Part shown: piece by piece, positions 15,999-25,420 of the stretch
Layout of the letters: each line of letters opens with the position of its first letter
How positions within the stretch are numbered: the first letter of the stretch is position 1
Assembly (NCBI RefSeq): GCF_902498065.1
Contig: NZ_CABVIR010000001.1
Location: forward strand, 1,550,001 to 1,614,000
Direction of reading: 5' to 3'
DNA from: Pseudomonas fluorescens
GTDB taxonomy: Bacteria > Pseudomonadota > Gammaproteobacteria > Pseudomonadales > Pseudomonadaceae
Length of the DNA stretch: 64,000 nt
Made by a program: the position numbers and the translations under genes
Notes under the pieces: generated by a model
The model's input: only the letters and a program-made list of their open reading frames with translations
What the model was told of the DNA's origin: nothing
The model's database searches: none

Positions 15999-17456
15999 TT
16001 ACAGCCCGCCGATGTGGAAGGCTTTGACTTCAAGGTATTCATCCAGGCCGTACTTACTGCCTTCGCGACCCAGCCCGGATTGCTTGATGCCACCGAACGG
16101 GGCGACTTCCATGGAGATGATCCCGGTGTTGAGCCCGACCATGCCGAACTCGAGCGCCTCGCCAAACCGCCATGAACGACGCAGGTCCTGGGTGAAGTAG
16201 TAGGCGCCCAGACCGTAAGGCGTGGCGTTAGCCAGTGCGAGTGCTTCGGCTTCGTCGGTGAAACGCATCAGCGGCGCCACTGGGCCGAAGGTTTCTTCGT
16301 TGGCCAACAACATGCCGGCGTGGGTCTCGCCGAGGACCGTGGGCTGCACAAACTGGTTGTCGCCTTCGGGAATGCCGCCGCAGAGCAACCTAGCACCTTG
16401 GCTCAGGGCATCGTCGATGTGCCGGGCGACTTTGCTGACGGCCGCCGCGTTGATCAGCGGACCGATGGTGACGTCAGCATCGAGGCCGTTGCCGAGCTTG
16501 AGTTTGCCGACCTCCTCCACCAAACGCTGGGCGAAGCGTTCGTAGATGCCGTCCTGCACCAGAATCCGGTTGGCGCAGACGCAGGTCTGCCCGGCGTTGC
16601 GAAACTTGCTGAGCATGATCCCGGCCACGGCCTGCTCCAGATCGGCGTCATCGAACACGATGAACGGCGCGTTACCGCCGAGTTCCAGGCTCAAGCGCTT
16701 GATGTGTTCGGCGCTCTGGCGCATCAGCAATCGACCAACAGCGGTGGAACCGGTGAACGAGATCTTGCGTACTGTCGGGTTTGCGGTCAGCTCCTCACCG
16801 ATACCCGCGGGCATGCCGGTCAACACGTTAAACACCCCGGCCGGAATGCCCACTCGTTCGGCCAATACCGCCAGGGCCAGAGCCGACAGCGGCGTCAGGT
16901 CGGAGGGTTTGACGATGATCGGGCAGCCAGCGGCCAGAGCTGGCGCGCATTTGCGGGTGATCATCGCGTTGGGGAAATTCCACGGGGTAATTGCAGCGCA
17001 GACGCCCACGGGTTGCTTGAGCGTCAGCAGTCGGCGATCGCCGCTGGGGGCCGGCATGGTTTCACCGTAGACACGACGGGCCTCTTCGGCAAACCATTTG
17101 ACGAAACCGGCGCCGTAGCGGATTTCGCCTTTGGCCTCGTTCAACGGTTTGCCCTGTTCACAGGTCATGATCAGCGCAAGGTCGTCGAGGTTGTCGATCA
17201 TGGCCTGATACCAACGCTCCAGCAGCGCCGCACGTTCCGCAGCCGGGCGTGCGCGCCAGGCCGGCCAGGCGTTGTCGGCAGCTTCAATGGCTCGCCGGGT
17301 GTCCGCGCCTTGCATGGCGGGTACGCGGGCGAGCAATTGGCCGCTGGCCGGGTCGATGACGTCCAGGGTCGCGTCGTTGTCGGCGCCGATCCACTGCCCG
17401 TCCACATACGCGAGTTCTGCCAAAAGGCTGGGGTCTTTCAAACGATTCTTGAGCAT
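15999..17456 (-). CDS. gabD: NAD(P)-dependent succinate-semialdehyde dehydrogenase
   Basis: A 485-residue aldehyde dehydrogenase of GabD length. It contains ITPWNFP, the cofactor-binding FTGSTAVGR, the general base E258 in LELGGNAPF and the catalytic cysteine near 292 in NAGQTCVCANR. C-terminal EVAPFGGIKQSGLGREGSKYG is characteristic of SSADH. It oxidises succinic semialdehyde, the product of the nearby GABA aminotransferase, to succinate. It is the first gene of a two-gene unit with the tartrate-dehydrogenase-like gene, separated from the upstream operon by a REPIN. Confidence 0.9.
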   Translation of the reverse strand: MLKNRLKDPSLLAELAYVDGQWIGADNDATLDVIDPASGQLLARVPAMQGADTRRAIEAADNAWPAWRARPAAERAALLERWYQAMIDNLDDLALIMTCEQGKPLNEAKGEIRYGAGFVKWFAEEARRVYGETMPAPSGDRRLLTLKQPVGVCAAITPWNFPNAMITRKCAPALAAGCPIIVKPSDLTPLSALALAVLAERVGIPAGVFNVLTGMPAGIGEELTANPTVRKISFTGSTAVGRLLMRQSAEHIKRLSLELGGNAPFIVFDDADLEQAVAGIMLSKFRNAGQTCVCANRILVQDGIYERFAQRLVEEVGKLKLGNGLDADVTIGPLINAAAVSKVARHIDDALSQGARLLCGGIPEGDNQFVQPTVLGETHAGMLLANEETFGPVAPLMRFTDEAEALALANATPYGLGAYYFTQDLRRSWRFGEALEFGMVGLNTGIISMEVAPFGGIKQSGLGREGSKYGLDEYLEVKAFHIGGL

Positions 17457-17597
17457 GGTCGAGTCCTGATCCGAGACACGCTCCAGTCTAGGGAGGTGCT
17501 GCGGATGAGGATGCTGAAAGCGATTCGAGGACAGTGTCGGATGCTGAAATTAGCGGTGGAACGGCAGATTTGTGGTCTATCAGGAAACACAAAAGCC

Positions 17598-17685
17598 TGT
17601 GGGAGCTTGATCGCGATGAGGGACTGGCATTCGAAATAGAGGTAACTGACAACCCGCTATCGCGAGCAAGTTCGCTCCCACATTT
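17598..17685. repeat. REPIN between gabD and the argE-like operon
   Basis: TGTGGGAGCTTGATCGCGATGAG near 17598 and the inverted CTATCGCGAGCAAGTTCGCTCCCACA ending near 17684 form the two arms. Each arm carries the GAGC...CGCGA REP core. It marks the end of the minus-strand operon that stops at 17710. Confidence 0.85.
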
Positions 17686-17709
17686 GATCTTTGTTTGCCG
17701 CAGAATCGA

Positions 17710-18867
17710 TTACAACTTCAGGGAACCGAGCAGGCCATTAATAAACCGCTCCCCGGCCTCCATCTGGCTGATCTCGATAAACTCGTCCGGCTTGTGCGCC
17801 TGCTCAATCGAACCCGGCCCGCAAACCACCACAGGCACATCCAGACGTTGCTTGAACAACCCACCTTCGGTGCCAAACGAAACCTTGGATGTACCGGTAT
17901 CCGGAGCGGCGAAGTTTTTCAAAAAGCGCACGGCGTCCACGCTAGGGTGGGTATCGAGACCGGGATAAACATTGAGTGTTTCGATCTCGATCGCTGCCAC
18001 ACTCGACAGCAACCGGGCCTCGCGCACGATTTGTTCGGCTCGCCCCTGCATCTGATCCAGGAACTGGTCCAGGTCATCTGCCGGCAAGTTGCGCACTTCG
18101 AAATCCAGGGTGCACAGGTTCGGCACGATGTTCAACGCCCGGCCTCCGCCGATTTGCCCGACATGCACAGTACTGTAAGGCACATCGTAGTCGGCATCCT
18201 GGGCGCCCTGCTCTTGCAGTTGTTGCTGGCTCTGACGCAGTGCCGCGATGAAATCGCAAGCAACGTGGATCGCGTTGACCGAACGGGGCGCCAGCGACGA
18301 ATGCGCCTCCAGGCCCCGGCAGTAAGTGCGATAAGACCCCTTGCCCTTATGTCCCAGCACAAACTGCATGCTGGTCGGTTCACCGATCAAGCATAAAAAC
18401 GGCCGCACCGGCGCCAGGTGCAGCACGTCGAGCAAACGTCGCACACCGACGCAACCAGTCTCTTCGTCATGGGACAACGCCAGTTGCAGCGGCCGACTCA
18501 AGGAATGGTCGGCAGCATCAAGCATGGCGTCGATGGCCAGGGCGATGAAGCCCTTCATGTCGCAACTGCCGCGTCCGTAAATCTTGCCGTCCTGCACCGT
18601 TGCCTGAAACGCCGGGAAGGTCCAGGCCTGCCCCGCCGCCGGCACTACGTCGGTATGGCCGGACAGCAGAATCCCCGGCAGTTCTTTCGGGCCGGTGCTG
18701 GCGAACAGGTTGGCCTTTTTCCCGGTTTCATCCTTGACAATCAGTGACTCGATGCCCTTGGTCAGCAGCAGGTCGCGCACGTAGTCGATCAGCGCCATGT
18801 TCGACTCTGAAGAAACAGTGTCGAAGCCCATCAGGCGTTTGAGAATTTCCAGTACACGGGGTTTCAT
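17710..18867 (-). CDS. M20 acetylornithine deacetylase-like amidohydrolase
   Basis: A 385-residue M20 zinc peptidase/deacylase with ArgE features: LLSGHTDVVPAAGQAW (metal ligands H and D), YGRGSCDMKGFIA, LALSHDEETGCVG, IGEPTS and GPGSIEQAHKPDEFIE near the end. It overlaps the preceding oxidoreductase by 4 bp, making it the last gene of the operon. Proteobacterial arginine synthesis often uses ArgJ instead, and the context argues for catabolism: it may deacylate the N-acylated amino acid imported by the neighbouring ABC system. Calling it argE would overstate the case. Confidence 0.82.
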   Translation of the reverse strand: MKPRVLEILKRLMGFDTVSSESNMALIDYVRDLLLTKGIESLIVKDETGKKANLFASTGPKELPGILLSGHTDVVPAAGQAWTFPAFQATVQDGKIYGRGSCDMKGFIALAIDAMLDAADHSLSRPLQLALSHDEETGCVGVRRLLDVLHLAPVRPFLCLIGEPTSMQFVLGHKGKGSYRTYCRGLEAHSSLAPRSVNAIHVACDFIAALRQSQQQLQEQGAQDADYDVPYSTVHVGQIGGGRALNIVPNLCTLDFEVRNLPADDLDQFLDQMQGRAEQIVREARLLSSVAAIEIETLNVYPGLDTHPSVDAVRFLKNFAAPDTGTSKVSFGTEGGLFKQRLDVPVVVCGPGSIEQAHKPDEFIEISQMEAGERFINGLLGSLKL

Positions 18868-20018
18868 GAGGCCTTGCTCCGTTGCTCGGCTAAATGGGCG
18901 AACCGACGGATAGAGAACGGCTCAATCGAAGTGCTGGTGCTGCCGGTGCTGATCAGTTCGGCCATCACGTCACCGACGCCAGGGCCGAGCTGGAAGCCGT
19001 GACCACAGAAGCCGAAGGCGTAGAACAAGCCGTCGACGGTGCCACTCGGGCCCATCACTGGCAACGAGTCTGGGAGATAACCTTCGATGCCGCTCCAGAC
19101 CCGGATGATGTTCAGGTTGCCGACACCTGGCAGCAGTCGGCGCATCTGTTCCATCTGGTTGAGGATGCTGCGCGGCTCGACATAGGCTCGGCGATTGAGC
19201 ATGTCCGGCTTGCTGCGATAGCCACCGCCGATGACGATGTTGCCGCGCGGTATTTGCCGAAAGTAAATCACCTCTTCGGGAATCTTGGTGTAGACGCCAA
19301 TCACCGTTGGCAGCGCGTAAGGCACCGGTTCAGTCACGGCCATTTGCGGGCCGTGGGTGTCCAGCGGTACCGGTTCGCCGAACTGTTGGGACAGCTTCTG
19401 CCCCCAGGCCCCGGCGGTGATCAGCAGTTGTGCGGCGTTGATCTGGCGACCATCAGTGGTGGTGATGTTGAATTCACCGCCGACCTTCTGCACTTCGGCG
19501 ACTTCGGTCTGCTCTTCAATCTGTGCGCCGAGTCGTCGGGCAGCACGAGCAAACGCCGGGGCAGCCAGGCGCGGGTTGGCGTGACCATCGTGGGGGGCGT
19601 AAGAGCCGCCCTTCACGTCAGGCCCGAGGAACGGGAAGCGCTGGTGCAGCTCGGCACCGCTATAAATCTTCAGGTCCAATTGCGTGGCTTCGGGAGCAGC
19701 GGCATACGCCTCTAGCTCAGCAATTTCATCTTCGCGATAACACACGCGCATGTGCCCGCTGGCGATGAACTCCAGGTCATCGTCGATCAGTTCCGGCAAG
19801 CGCTTCCACAACGCCCAGGAACGGTTGGCCAACTCCAGTTGGCCGAGATAACGCCCCTGACGCCGAACGTTGCCGAAGTTCACGCCACTGGCGTACTGAC
19901 CAATCTGGTCGCGCTCCAGCAGGATTACCGACTGACCGCGACGACGCAGGAAAAACGCCGCAGCCGAGCCCATTAGGCCGCCGCCGACAATCACCACATC
20001 GGCTTTTTGAACTGTCAT
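18864..20018 (-). CDS. FAD-dependent amine/opine oxidase subunit (HcnC/OoxB-like)
   Basis: A 384-residue DAO-family flavoprotein with N-terminal dinucleotide fold ADVVIVGGGLMGSAAAFFLRRRG, GQYASGVNFGNVRRQGR and a C-terminal GFCGHGFQLGPGVGDVMAEL. It resembles the beta subunit of opine oxidases, HcnC and the L-proline/hydroxyproline dehydrogenase family. Four-base overlaps with genes on both sides imply a stoichiometric complex with the next two. It would oxidise the C-N bond of a secondary amine, producing a keto acid and an amine. Confidence 0.85.
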   Translation of the reverse strand: MTVQKADVVIVGGGLMGSAAAFFLRRRGQSVILLERDQIGQYASGVNFGNVRRQGRYLGQLELANRSWALWKRLPELIDDDLEFIASGHMRVCYREDEIAELEAYAAAPEATQLDLKIYSGAELHQRFPFLGPDVKGGSYAPHDGHANPRLAAPAFARAARRLGAQIEEQTEVAEVQKVGGEFNITTTDGRQINAAQLLITAGAWGQKLSQQFGEPVPLDTHGPQMAVTEPVPYALPTVIGVYTKIPEEVIYFRQIPRGNIVIGGGYRSKPDMLNRRAYVEPRSILNQMEQMRRLLPGVGNLNIIRVWSGIEGYLPDSLPVMGPSGTVDGLFYAFGFCGHGFQLGPGVGDVMAELISTGSTSTSIEPFSIRRFAHLAEQRSKAS

Positions 20019-21406
20019 GGCGACACCTCCTCGGTAAGCATCGAAAGCGGTTTGACTGGCGCCTGGCCGCGTTGGCGACCGACCTGTTGCACGCTGACAC
20101 CCGCCGCCGCAGCGATCACTTCAGCGCCGGCCTGGGAGCAATAACGCCCCTGGCAGCGGCCCATGCCGACCCGACTGAAAGCTTTTGCCCGGTTGACTTC
20201 GCAGGCGCCCTTCTCACGCACTACCCCACGCAACTCGCCGGCGCTGATCATCTCGCAGCGACAAATGATGGCGCTGTCCGGCAACGCTTTGGCCTGTTCA
20301 GCGGGCCAGGGAAAGGCCTGGGCCAAACCGAGGCGGAACTGATCCATTACCGCCAACGCTTGGCGTTGTTCGTTGCGCAACCCGGCGTTTACCGGTTGTT
20401 GCAGGTCTTCCAGCAGCGCCATGGCCACCAGGCGTCCGGCGTGTTCAGCGGCATCCGCACCGCGAATTTTCGAGCCGTCACCGGCGGCATACACGCCGTT
20501 GACCGAGGTCCGGCCCTCCTCATCAACCGCCAGCCACCATTGACCGGATGCCTCGTCAAAGCGCATGCGACAACCGGCCAGATCCGCCAATTGGGTTTCC
20601 GGGCGCAGGTGATAACCCAGCGCCACGGCATCGCAATCGATCGTCAGGGTTTCCCCGCGCGCCGTACTGACCCGCACGCCACTGACCCCGTTCCCGGCGT
20701 CACCCAGCACTTGCTGAGGTTTGATCCCCAGATGTACCGGGATTTTCGCCTGATACAGCTGCGCCAACAGTTTCATCCCGGTGAAGAGCAATCCGGGACG
20801 CGCCAGCAGTTTGGGCAAGGCACCGATGCGCTTGATCAGCGGCGACGTGTCGAGCACCGCCGCGACATTCGCGCCTGCTTTGACGTATTGGCTCGCAACC
20901 AAGTACAGCAATGGCCCGCTGCCCATGAACACCACGCTGTGACCAATGGATACGGCCTGGGACTTGAGCGCGATCTGCGCTCCGCCAAGGCTGTAGGTGC
21001 CCGCCAACTGCCAGCCTTCAATCGGCATCAAGCGGTCGGTGGCACCGGTGCAAAGGATCAGCGCGTCATAATCCACGGTCGAATGTTTGCCCTGGCTGAC
21101 ACAGCACAATTGCCCCGCCGTCAGGTTCCACACCAGCGTGTCCGGTCGGTAGTCAATCCGGTCGCGCAGGTGATCAAAGCTTTCGTGCAGGTCCCGGGCC
21201 TTGGCGGCTTCGGTGCCGTACAGCGTGGCGTAATCCCGGGTAAAGCCTTCCGGTTGGCGACGGTAGATCTGCCCGCCATCCCTACGATTTTCATCGATCA
21301 GGATGGGTTTTAAACCCGCAGCCACCAAGGTTTCGGCACAGCGAATACCGGCCGGTCCGGCGCCGACGATAGCGACTTTATTAGAGCTCAGCCGTGCAGT
21401 GGCCAT
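20015..21406 (-). CDS. FAD/NAD(P)-dependent oxidoreductase subunit with BFD-type [2Fe-2S] domain (HcnB/OoxA-like)
   Basis: A 463-residue pyridine-nucleotide-disulphide-type flavoprotein: VAIVGAGPAGIRCAETLV at the N-terminus, LILCTGATDRLMPIEGW in the middle, and NGVYAAGDGSKIRGA toward the C-terminus. The last ~80 residues hold a BFD-like [2Fe-2S] domain with CRCEMIS and GRCQGRYCSQAG (C-x-C ... C-x4-C). This matches the alpha subunit of octopine/nopaline oxidase and HcnB. It overlaps the 2Fe-2S gene by 19 bp and the HcnC-like gene by 4 bp. Confidence 0.86.
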   Translation of the reverse strand: MATARLSSNKVAIVGAGPAGIRCAETLVAAGLKPILIDENRRDGGQIYRRQPEGFTRDYATLYGTEAAKARDLHESFDHLRDRIDYRPDTLVWNLTAGQLCCVSQGKHSTVDYDALILCTGATDRLMPIEGWQLAGTYSLGGAQIALKSQAVSIGHSVVFMGSGPLLYLVASQYVKAGANVAAVLDTSPLIKRIGALPKLLARPGLLFTGMKLLAQLYQAKIPVHLGIKPQQVLGDAGNGVSGVRVSTARGETLTIDCDAVALGYHLRPETQLADLAGCRMRFDEASGQWWLAVDEEGRTSVNGVYAAGDGSKIRGADAAEHAGRLVAMALLEDLQQPVNAGLRNEQRQALAVMDQFRLGLAQAFPWPAEQAKALPDSAIICRCEMISAGELRGVVREKGACEVNRAKAFSRVGMGRCQGRYCSQAGAEVIAAAAGVSVQQVGRQRGQAPVKPLSMLTEEVSP

Positions 21407-21696
21407 GTCGCCTCCGGTTGTGTGGTCACGATGTCCAGCCCTTCACGGACCTCATTGGAGCAAGCCCGCAGGCGTTCGCCACCGCGAGTCCAGACCCAGC
21501 AATCCTGACACGCGCCCATCAAGCAAAAACCAGCGCGCCGGCCCGAATCGAATTCCGACTGGCGCAACGCCGAGCCCTGGGCCAACAACGCGACCATCAA
21601 GGTATCCCCCTTCAACGCCTCGATGGGTGCGCCGTCCACCTTCAGATTGACGGTCGGCCTGCCCTGCTCGGCTAGCCTCACAAAACGCCCCTTCAT
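21388..21696 (-). CDS. Small (2Fe-2S)-binding subunit (HcnA-like)
   Basis: A 102-residue ferredoxin-like protein beginning [22 protein letters not shown]. The cluster ligands appear in GFCLMGACQDCWVW and the later RACS. The open frame extends to 21864 inside the upstream ABC gene, but the ATG at 21696 overlaps that gene's stop by four bases (ATGA), the expected coupled start. It is the third subunit of the HcnABC/opine-oxidase-type complex and passes electrons between the flavins and the membrane acceptor. Confidence 0.86.
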   Translation of the reverse strand: MKGRFVRLAEQGRPTVNLKVDGAPIEALKGDTLMVALLAQGSALRQSEFDSGRRAGFCLMGACQDCWVWTRGGERLRACSNEVREGLDIVTTQPEATWPLHG

Positions 21697-23534
21697 GCAT
21701 AGGCTCCCTGGGTCATGGTGTTCAAATCCTGCTGGGTTTTCAGCAGCTCGGCCGTATCGTGGTGGCAAAGAATTTCGCTGCCACCGGCGATGACTCGGCG
21801 GTTCGGCGCGGTGTGATTGCACAGGCCATCGATCCGCACCGAGCACCGATTGAGAAAGGTGCACAGCTCTGGCTCATTGGTCTTGGCGCCGATCGGCGGC
21901 AACGCGTCGCAGGTGGTGCCGCAGTTCTCCAGCCAGCCCTGACGCAACTCTGGCACCGAGTGGATCAACAGGTCGGTGTACGGATGGAACGGTGCCTGGA
22001 TAAACGACTGACGACTGCCGGCCTGGATCTTGTGGCCGCTGTACATCACCACAATGTCGTCGCACAACGCCCGCACCGTGGAGATGTCGTGGCTGATAAA
22101 CAGATAGGAAACTCCCAGCTCCTGGCGCAGGTCCCGCAGCAGTTCGAGAATTGCAGCACCGACCACCGTGTCCAGCGCCGAGGTCACTTCATCGCAGAGG
22201 ATCAGGTCCGGTTTCGCCGCCAAGGCCCGGGCCAGGTTGACCCGTTGCTTCTGCCCGCCGGACAGTTCATTCGGACGCCGTTCAGCCATCGTGCGCGGCA
22301 AACGAACGAGATCCAGCAACTCGCCGATGCGCTCGCGCAATGCGGCGCCTTTAAGACCGAAATACATCTTCAGTGGCCGGCTCAGAATGGTGCTGACACT
22401 GTGCATCGGGTTGAGCGCGGTGTCGGCGTTCTGGAAAACCATCTGGATGCGGCGGAACTGTTCGTCGGTGCGCTCGGACAGGCTGCCGCCCAAGGGCTGA
22501 CCGTCGAAGGTCAAGCCGCCGAGCGCCGGGGTCAGCAACCCCGCGACCACGCGCGCCAGGGTTGATTTGCCGGACCCCGACTCACCGATCACACCGATGG
22601 CCTGGCCCCGACGCACGGTCAGGTCAATGTCTTCGAGCACGCGGATCGCCGGCATGCCTTGCATGTTCTTGTTGCCGTAACCGGCGGTCAGGCCTTTGAT
22701 CGTCAGCAACGGCGCGTCTTCGGCGACGCCGCAAGGCGGACGAATCGTCGTATCGGGCTGCGCTGCGGCTAACAGGCTGCGGGTGTATTCGTGGGCCGGG
22801 CCTTTGAGTAACGGCGCGGTGGCGCTCTGTTCGAAGATCTGGCCGCCGTTGAGCACCACGATCTGATCGGCCATTTGCGCCACGACCGCGAGATCATGGG
22901 AGACGTAGACCGCCGTCGCTCCCCGTTCACGGACCACGCGCTTGAAGGCGCGCAACACGTCGATCTGGGTGGTCACGTCGAGGGCGGTAGTCGGTTCGTC
23001 GAGCACCACCAGCAACGGATCGCTGATCAGCGCCATGGCCGCCATCACCCGTTGCAGTTGCCCGCCCGACACCTGGTGCGGGTAGCGCTGGCCGATGTGG
23101 TCCGGGTCTGGCAACGCGAGGTCACGGAACAATTCAATGGCTTTGGCTTCGAGTGCCGCGCGGGTACCAAGGCCATGAATCAACGCGCCCTCCACCACTT
23201 GATCGATTAACTTCTTCGCTGGGTTGAACGCTGCCGCCGCACTTTGTGCGATGTACGACACGCGGTTACCGCGCAGGCCCTGCAATTCCTTTTCGCTCAA
23301 CGCCAGCATGTCGTGTTCACCGACCTGCACCACTCCGCCGGACAACCGGCAGCCACGTCGCGCATAACCCAACAACGCCAAAGCGATGGTGGTCTTGCCC
23401 GACCCAGACTCACCGATCAGCGCCAGCACTTCACCTTTTGCCAGGGCAAAGCTCACGCCTTTGACGATTTTCATTTCGCCGCGCTCGCCACAAGCGACCA
23501 CCTGCAGGTTTTCGACTCGAATCAATTCACTCAT
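21693..23534 (-). CDS. Dipeptide/opine-type ABC transporter, fused double ATPase
   Basis: A 613-residue protein with two complete ATP-binding cassettes in one chain, equal to DppD plus DppF. Cassette 1 has [17 protein letters not shown] and [13 protein letters not shown]; cassette 2 has [17 protein letters not shown] and [12 protein letters not shown]. The oligopeptide-type C-terminal region with Cys residues ([12 protein letters not shown]) is also present. It lies 1 bp after the permease gene and overlaps the 2Fe-2S gene. It energises uptake by the two permeases upstream. Confidence 0.92.
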   Translation of the reverse strand: MSELIRVENLQVVACGERGEMKIVKGVSFALAKGEVLALIGESGSGKTTIALALLGYARRGCRLSGGVVQVGEHDMLALSEKELQGLRGNRVSYIAQSAAAAFNPAKKLIDQVVEGALIHGLGTRAALEAKAIELFRDLALPDPDHIGQRYPHQVSGGQLQRVMAAMALISDPLLVVLDEPTTALDVTTQIDVLRAFKRVVRERGATAVYVSHDLAVVAQMADQIVVLNGGQIFEQSATAPLLKGPAHEYTRSLLAAAQPDTTIRPPCGVAEDAPLLTIKGLTAGYGNKNMQGMPAIRVLEDIDLTVRRGQAIGVIGESGSGKSTLARVVAGLLTPALGGLTFDGQPLGGSLSERTDEQFRRIQMVFQNADTALNPMHSVSTILSRPLKMYFGLKGAALRERIGELLDLVRLPRTMAERRPNELSGGQKQRVNLARALAAKPDLILCDEVTSALDTVVGAAILELLRDLRQELGVSYLFISHDISTVRALCDDIVVMYSGHKIQAGSRQSFIQAPFHPYTDLLIHSVPELRQGWLENCGTTCDALPPIGAKTNEPELCTFLNRCSVRIDGLCNHTAPNRRVIAGGSEILCHHDTAELLKTQQDLNTMTQGAYA

Positions 23535-23535
23535 A

Positions 23536-24411
23536 TCAATGACCTCCCGTGCGGCGACTGCGGCGGGACGACAGTCTGTCGATAAACAGATTCACGCCAA
23601 TGGTCAGGGTCCCGATGGCCAGGGCCGGAATCACGATGGCCGGCGCGCCCTGATTAAGGCCGCCAATATTTTCCCGCACCAAGGACCCGAGGTCAGCATC
23701 CGGCGGTTGCACACCGAGACCGAGGAAACTCATGCCACTGAGCAGCAACACGATAAAACCGAAGCGCAGCCCAAGGTCGGTCAGCACCGGGTTGAGCATG
23801 TTCGGCAGGATTTCCACGCAAGCGATGTACAAGCGGCGTTCGCCACGGGTACGGGCGACTTGCACGTACTCCAGCGCTTCAATATTCACCGCCATGCTGC
23901 GGGCGATGCGGAACGCACCGGGGGTGAAGCTCAGTACTGCGGTGCAAATCAGCAAGGTCACCGAAGAGCCGAAAGCCGAGACCATGATCAGCGCCAGCAT
24001 CTTGCTCGGGATCGAGATAAACGCGTCCATCAAGCGACTGATCACTTCGTCCAGCCATTTCGGCGACACCACCGACAGCAGAGCACAACTGGTGCCCAAA
24101 CCACTGGCCAACACCGCCGCAATCAGCGCCAGGCCGACAGTGAATTTCGCGCCGACGAGGACGCGGCTGAGCATGTCACGGCCCAGGTAATCGGTGCCGA
24201 ACGGGTAAACGGCGCTGATGTTGTCAAACACATTGTCGGAGACCACTTCACCCACCGGGTGCGGTGCCAGCCAGGGGCCGAAGATCGCCACCAGCAACCA
24301 GATCACGCACATCGCAGCGCCGATCAGACCCAGCCATGCAGGGCCATGAGATACCTTGCCAACCGACAGGTCGGGGGTCTCAGGCGTCGATTTCACAATG
24401 AGATTGTTCAT
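23536..24411 (-). CDS. Dipeptide-type ABC transporter permease (DppC-like)
   Basis: A 291-residue inner-membrane permease of the DppC/OppC class starting MNNLIVKSTPETPDL. It has an N-terminal helix (LGLIGAAMCVIWLLVAIFGPW), the motif FGTDYLGRDMLSRVLVGAKFT and the EAA-loop region ARTRGERRLYIACVEILPNML. Its ATG overlaps the DppB-like stop by 4 bp. The first reading frame extends to 24486, but 24411 is the coupled start. Confidence 0.9.
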   Translation of the reverse strand: MNNLIVKSTPETPDLSVGKVSHGPAWLGLIGAAMCVIWLLVAIFGPWLAPHPVGEVVSDNVFDNISAVYPFGTDYLGRDMLSRVLVGAKFTVGLALIAAVLASGLGTSCALLSVVSPKWLDEVISRLMDAFISIPSKMLALIMVSAFGSSVTLLICTAVLSFTPGAFRIARSMAVNIEALEYVQVARTRGERRLYIACVEILPNMLNPVLTDLGLRFGFIVLLLSGMSFLGLGVQPPDADLGSLVRENIGGLNQGAPAIVIPALAIGTLTIGVNLFIDRLSSRRSRRTGGH

Positions 24412-25364
24412 TGGTTTCTCAGCCTCGGATTGGACAGAATCGCGCACAGGTCGGCAATGAGCACCAACCCCAGGTACGCGGTACAAAACAACATGGTGCA
24501 GGCTTGGACCAGCGCCATGTCACGGTTGGTCACGGCATCGACCATCAGGCTGGCGATGCCGGGATAGTTGAAGATCGTCTCGACGATCACCACCCCACCG
24601 AGCAAATACGACAGGCTCAGGGCGATGGCGTTGGCGATCGGCCCGATCGCATTGGGCAAGGCATGACGCAGCACGATGCGCATCGGGCTGACGCCTTTAA
24701 GCCGGGCCATTTCCACGTAGGGGCTGTCCAGTTGATCGATAACGGCGGCGCGGGTCATACGCGCCATTTGCGCGACGATCACGCAGCACAAGGTCATCAC
24801 CGGCAAGGCGTAGGTGCGCATGAATTGCCACGGTGAGGTGACGTCGCTGGCATAGGACAACGCCGACAACCAGCCCAGGTTCACCGCGAAAATCAGCACC
24901 GCCAGGGTCGCCACCAGAAACTCCGGTACGGCGACCATGGCTAGGGTGAAAAAGCTCAGGAAGCTATCAATGCGTCCGCCACGGCCCATGGCTGAGCCGA
25001 TACCGAGGATCAACGCCACCGGCACCGACACCAGTGCCGTGGCGGCCGCCAGCATCAAGGTGTTCGGCACGCGCCCGGCCATCAACTCACCGACCGGCAT
25101 CGCGTTGGACACCGACAGGCCCATGTCACCGCTGATCAGGTTCATCAACCAGTGCAGGTAACGCACCACACCGGGCTGGTCGAGCCCCAGTTTCAGGCGC
25201 AGCGCCGCCACCTGTTCCGGTGTGGCGAACTGCCCGAGCGATTGTTGCGCTGCGTCCCCCGGCAGTACCGCCGTGATCGCAAACACGACCATGGACACGA
25301 TCAACAGAGTCACGATCCCGGCGCCCAAACGCCGGCCGATCAACCACAGTGTGTTGCTATTCAT
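24408..25364 (-). CDS. Dipeptide-type ABC transporter permease (DppB-like)
   Basis: A 318-residue DppB/OppB-class permease: N-terminal helix IGRRLGAGIVTLLIVSMVVFAI, the family loop LPGDAAQQSLGQFATPEQVAALRLKLGLDQP (in part) and the EAA loop MARLKGVSPMRIVLRHALPNAIGP. C-terminal VVIVETIFNYPGIASLMVDAV is typical. It lies 56 bp downstream of the binding-protein gene and is translationally coupled to the DppC-like gene. Confidence 0.91.
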   Translation of the reverse strand: MNSNTLWLIGRRLGAGIVTLLIVSMVVFAITAVLPGDAAQQSLGQFATPEQVAALRLKLGLDQPGVVRYLHWLMNLISGDMGLSVSNAMPVGELMAGRVPNTLMLAAATALVSVPVALILGIGSAMGRGGRIDSFLSFFTLAMVAVPEFLVATLAVLIFAVNLGWLSALSYASDVTSPWQFMRTYALPVMTLCCVIVAQMARMTRAAVIDQLDSPYVEMARLKGVSPMRIVLRHALPNAIGPIANAIALSLSYLLGGVVIVETIFNYPGIASLMVDAVTNRDMALVQACTMLFCTAYLGLVLIADLCAILSNPRLRNQ

Positions 25365-25420
25365 CGACTACCCTCCTGCACTGTCCCTGACGTACCGCAT
25401 AACTGACCATCAAGGCCCTA

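Noticed and set aside
18864..21696. Hydrogen cyanide synthase hcnABC
   Set aside because: The three-subunit architecture fits, but the genes sit behind a dipeptide-type importer and before an M20 deacylase and have opine-oxidase-like features. Cyanide synthase genes form a three-gene operon with ANR and GacA/RsmA control, which is not seen here.
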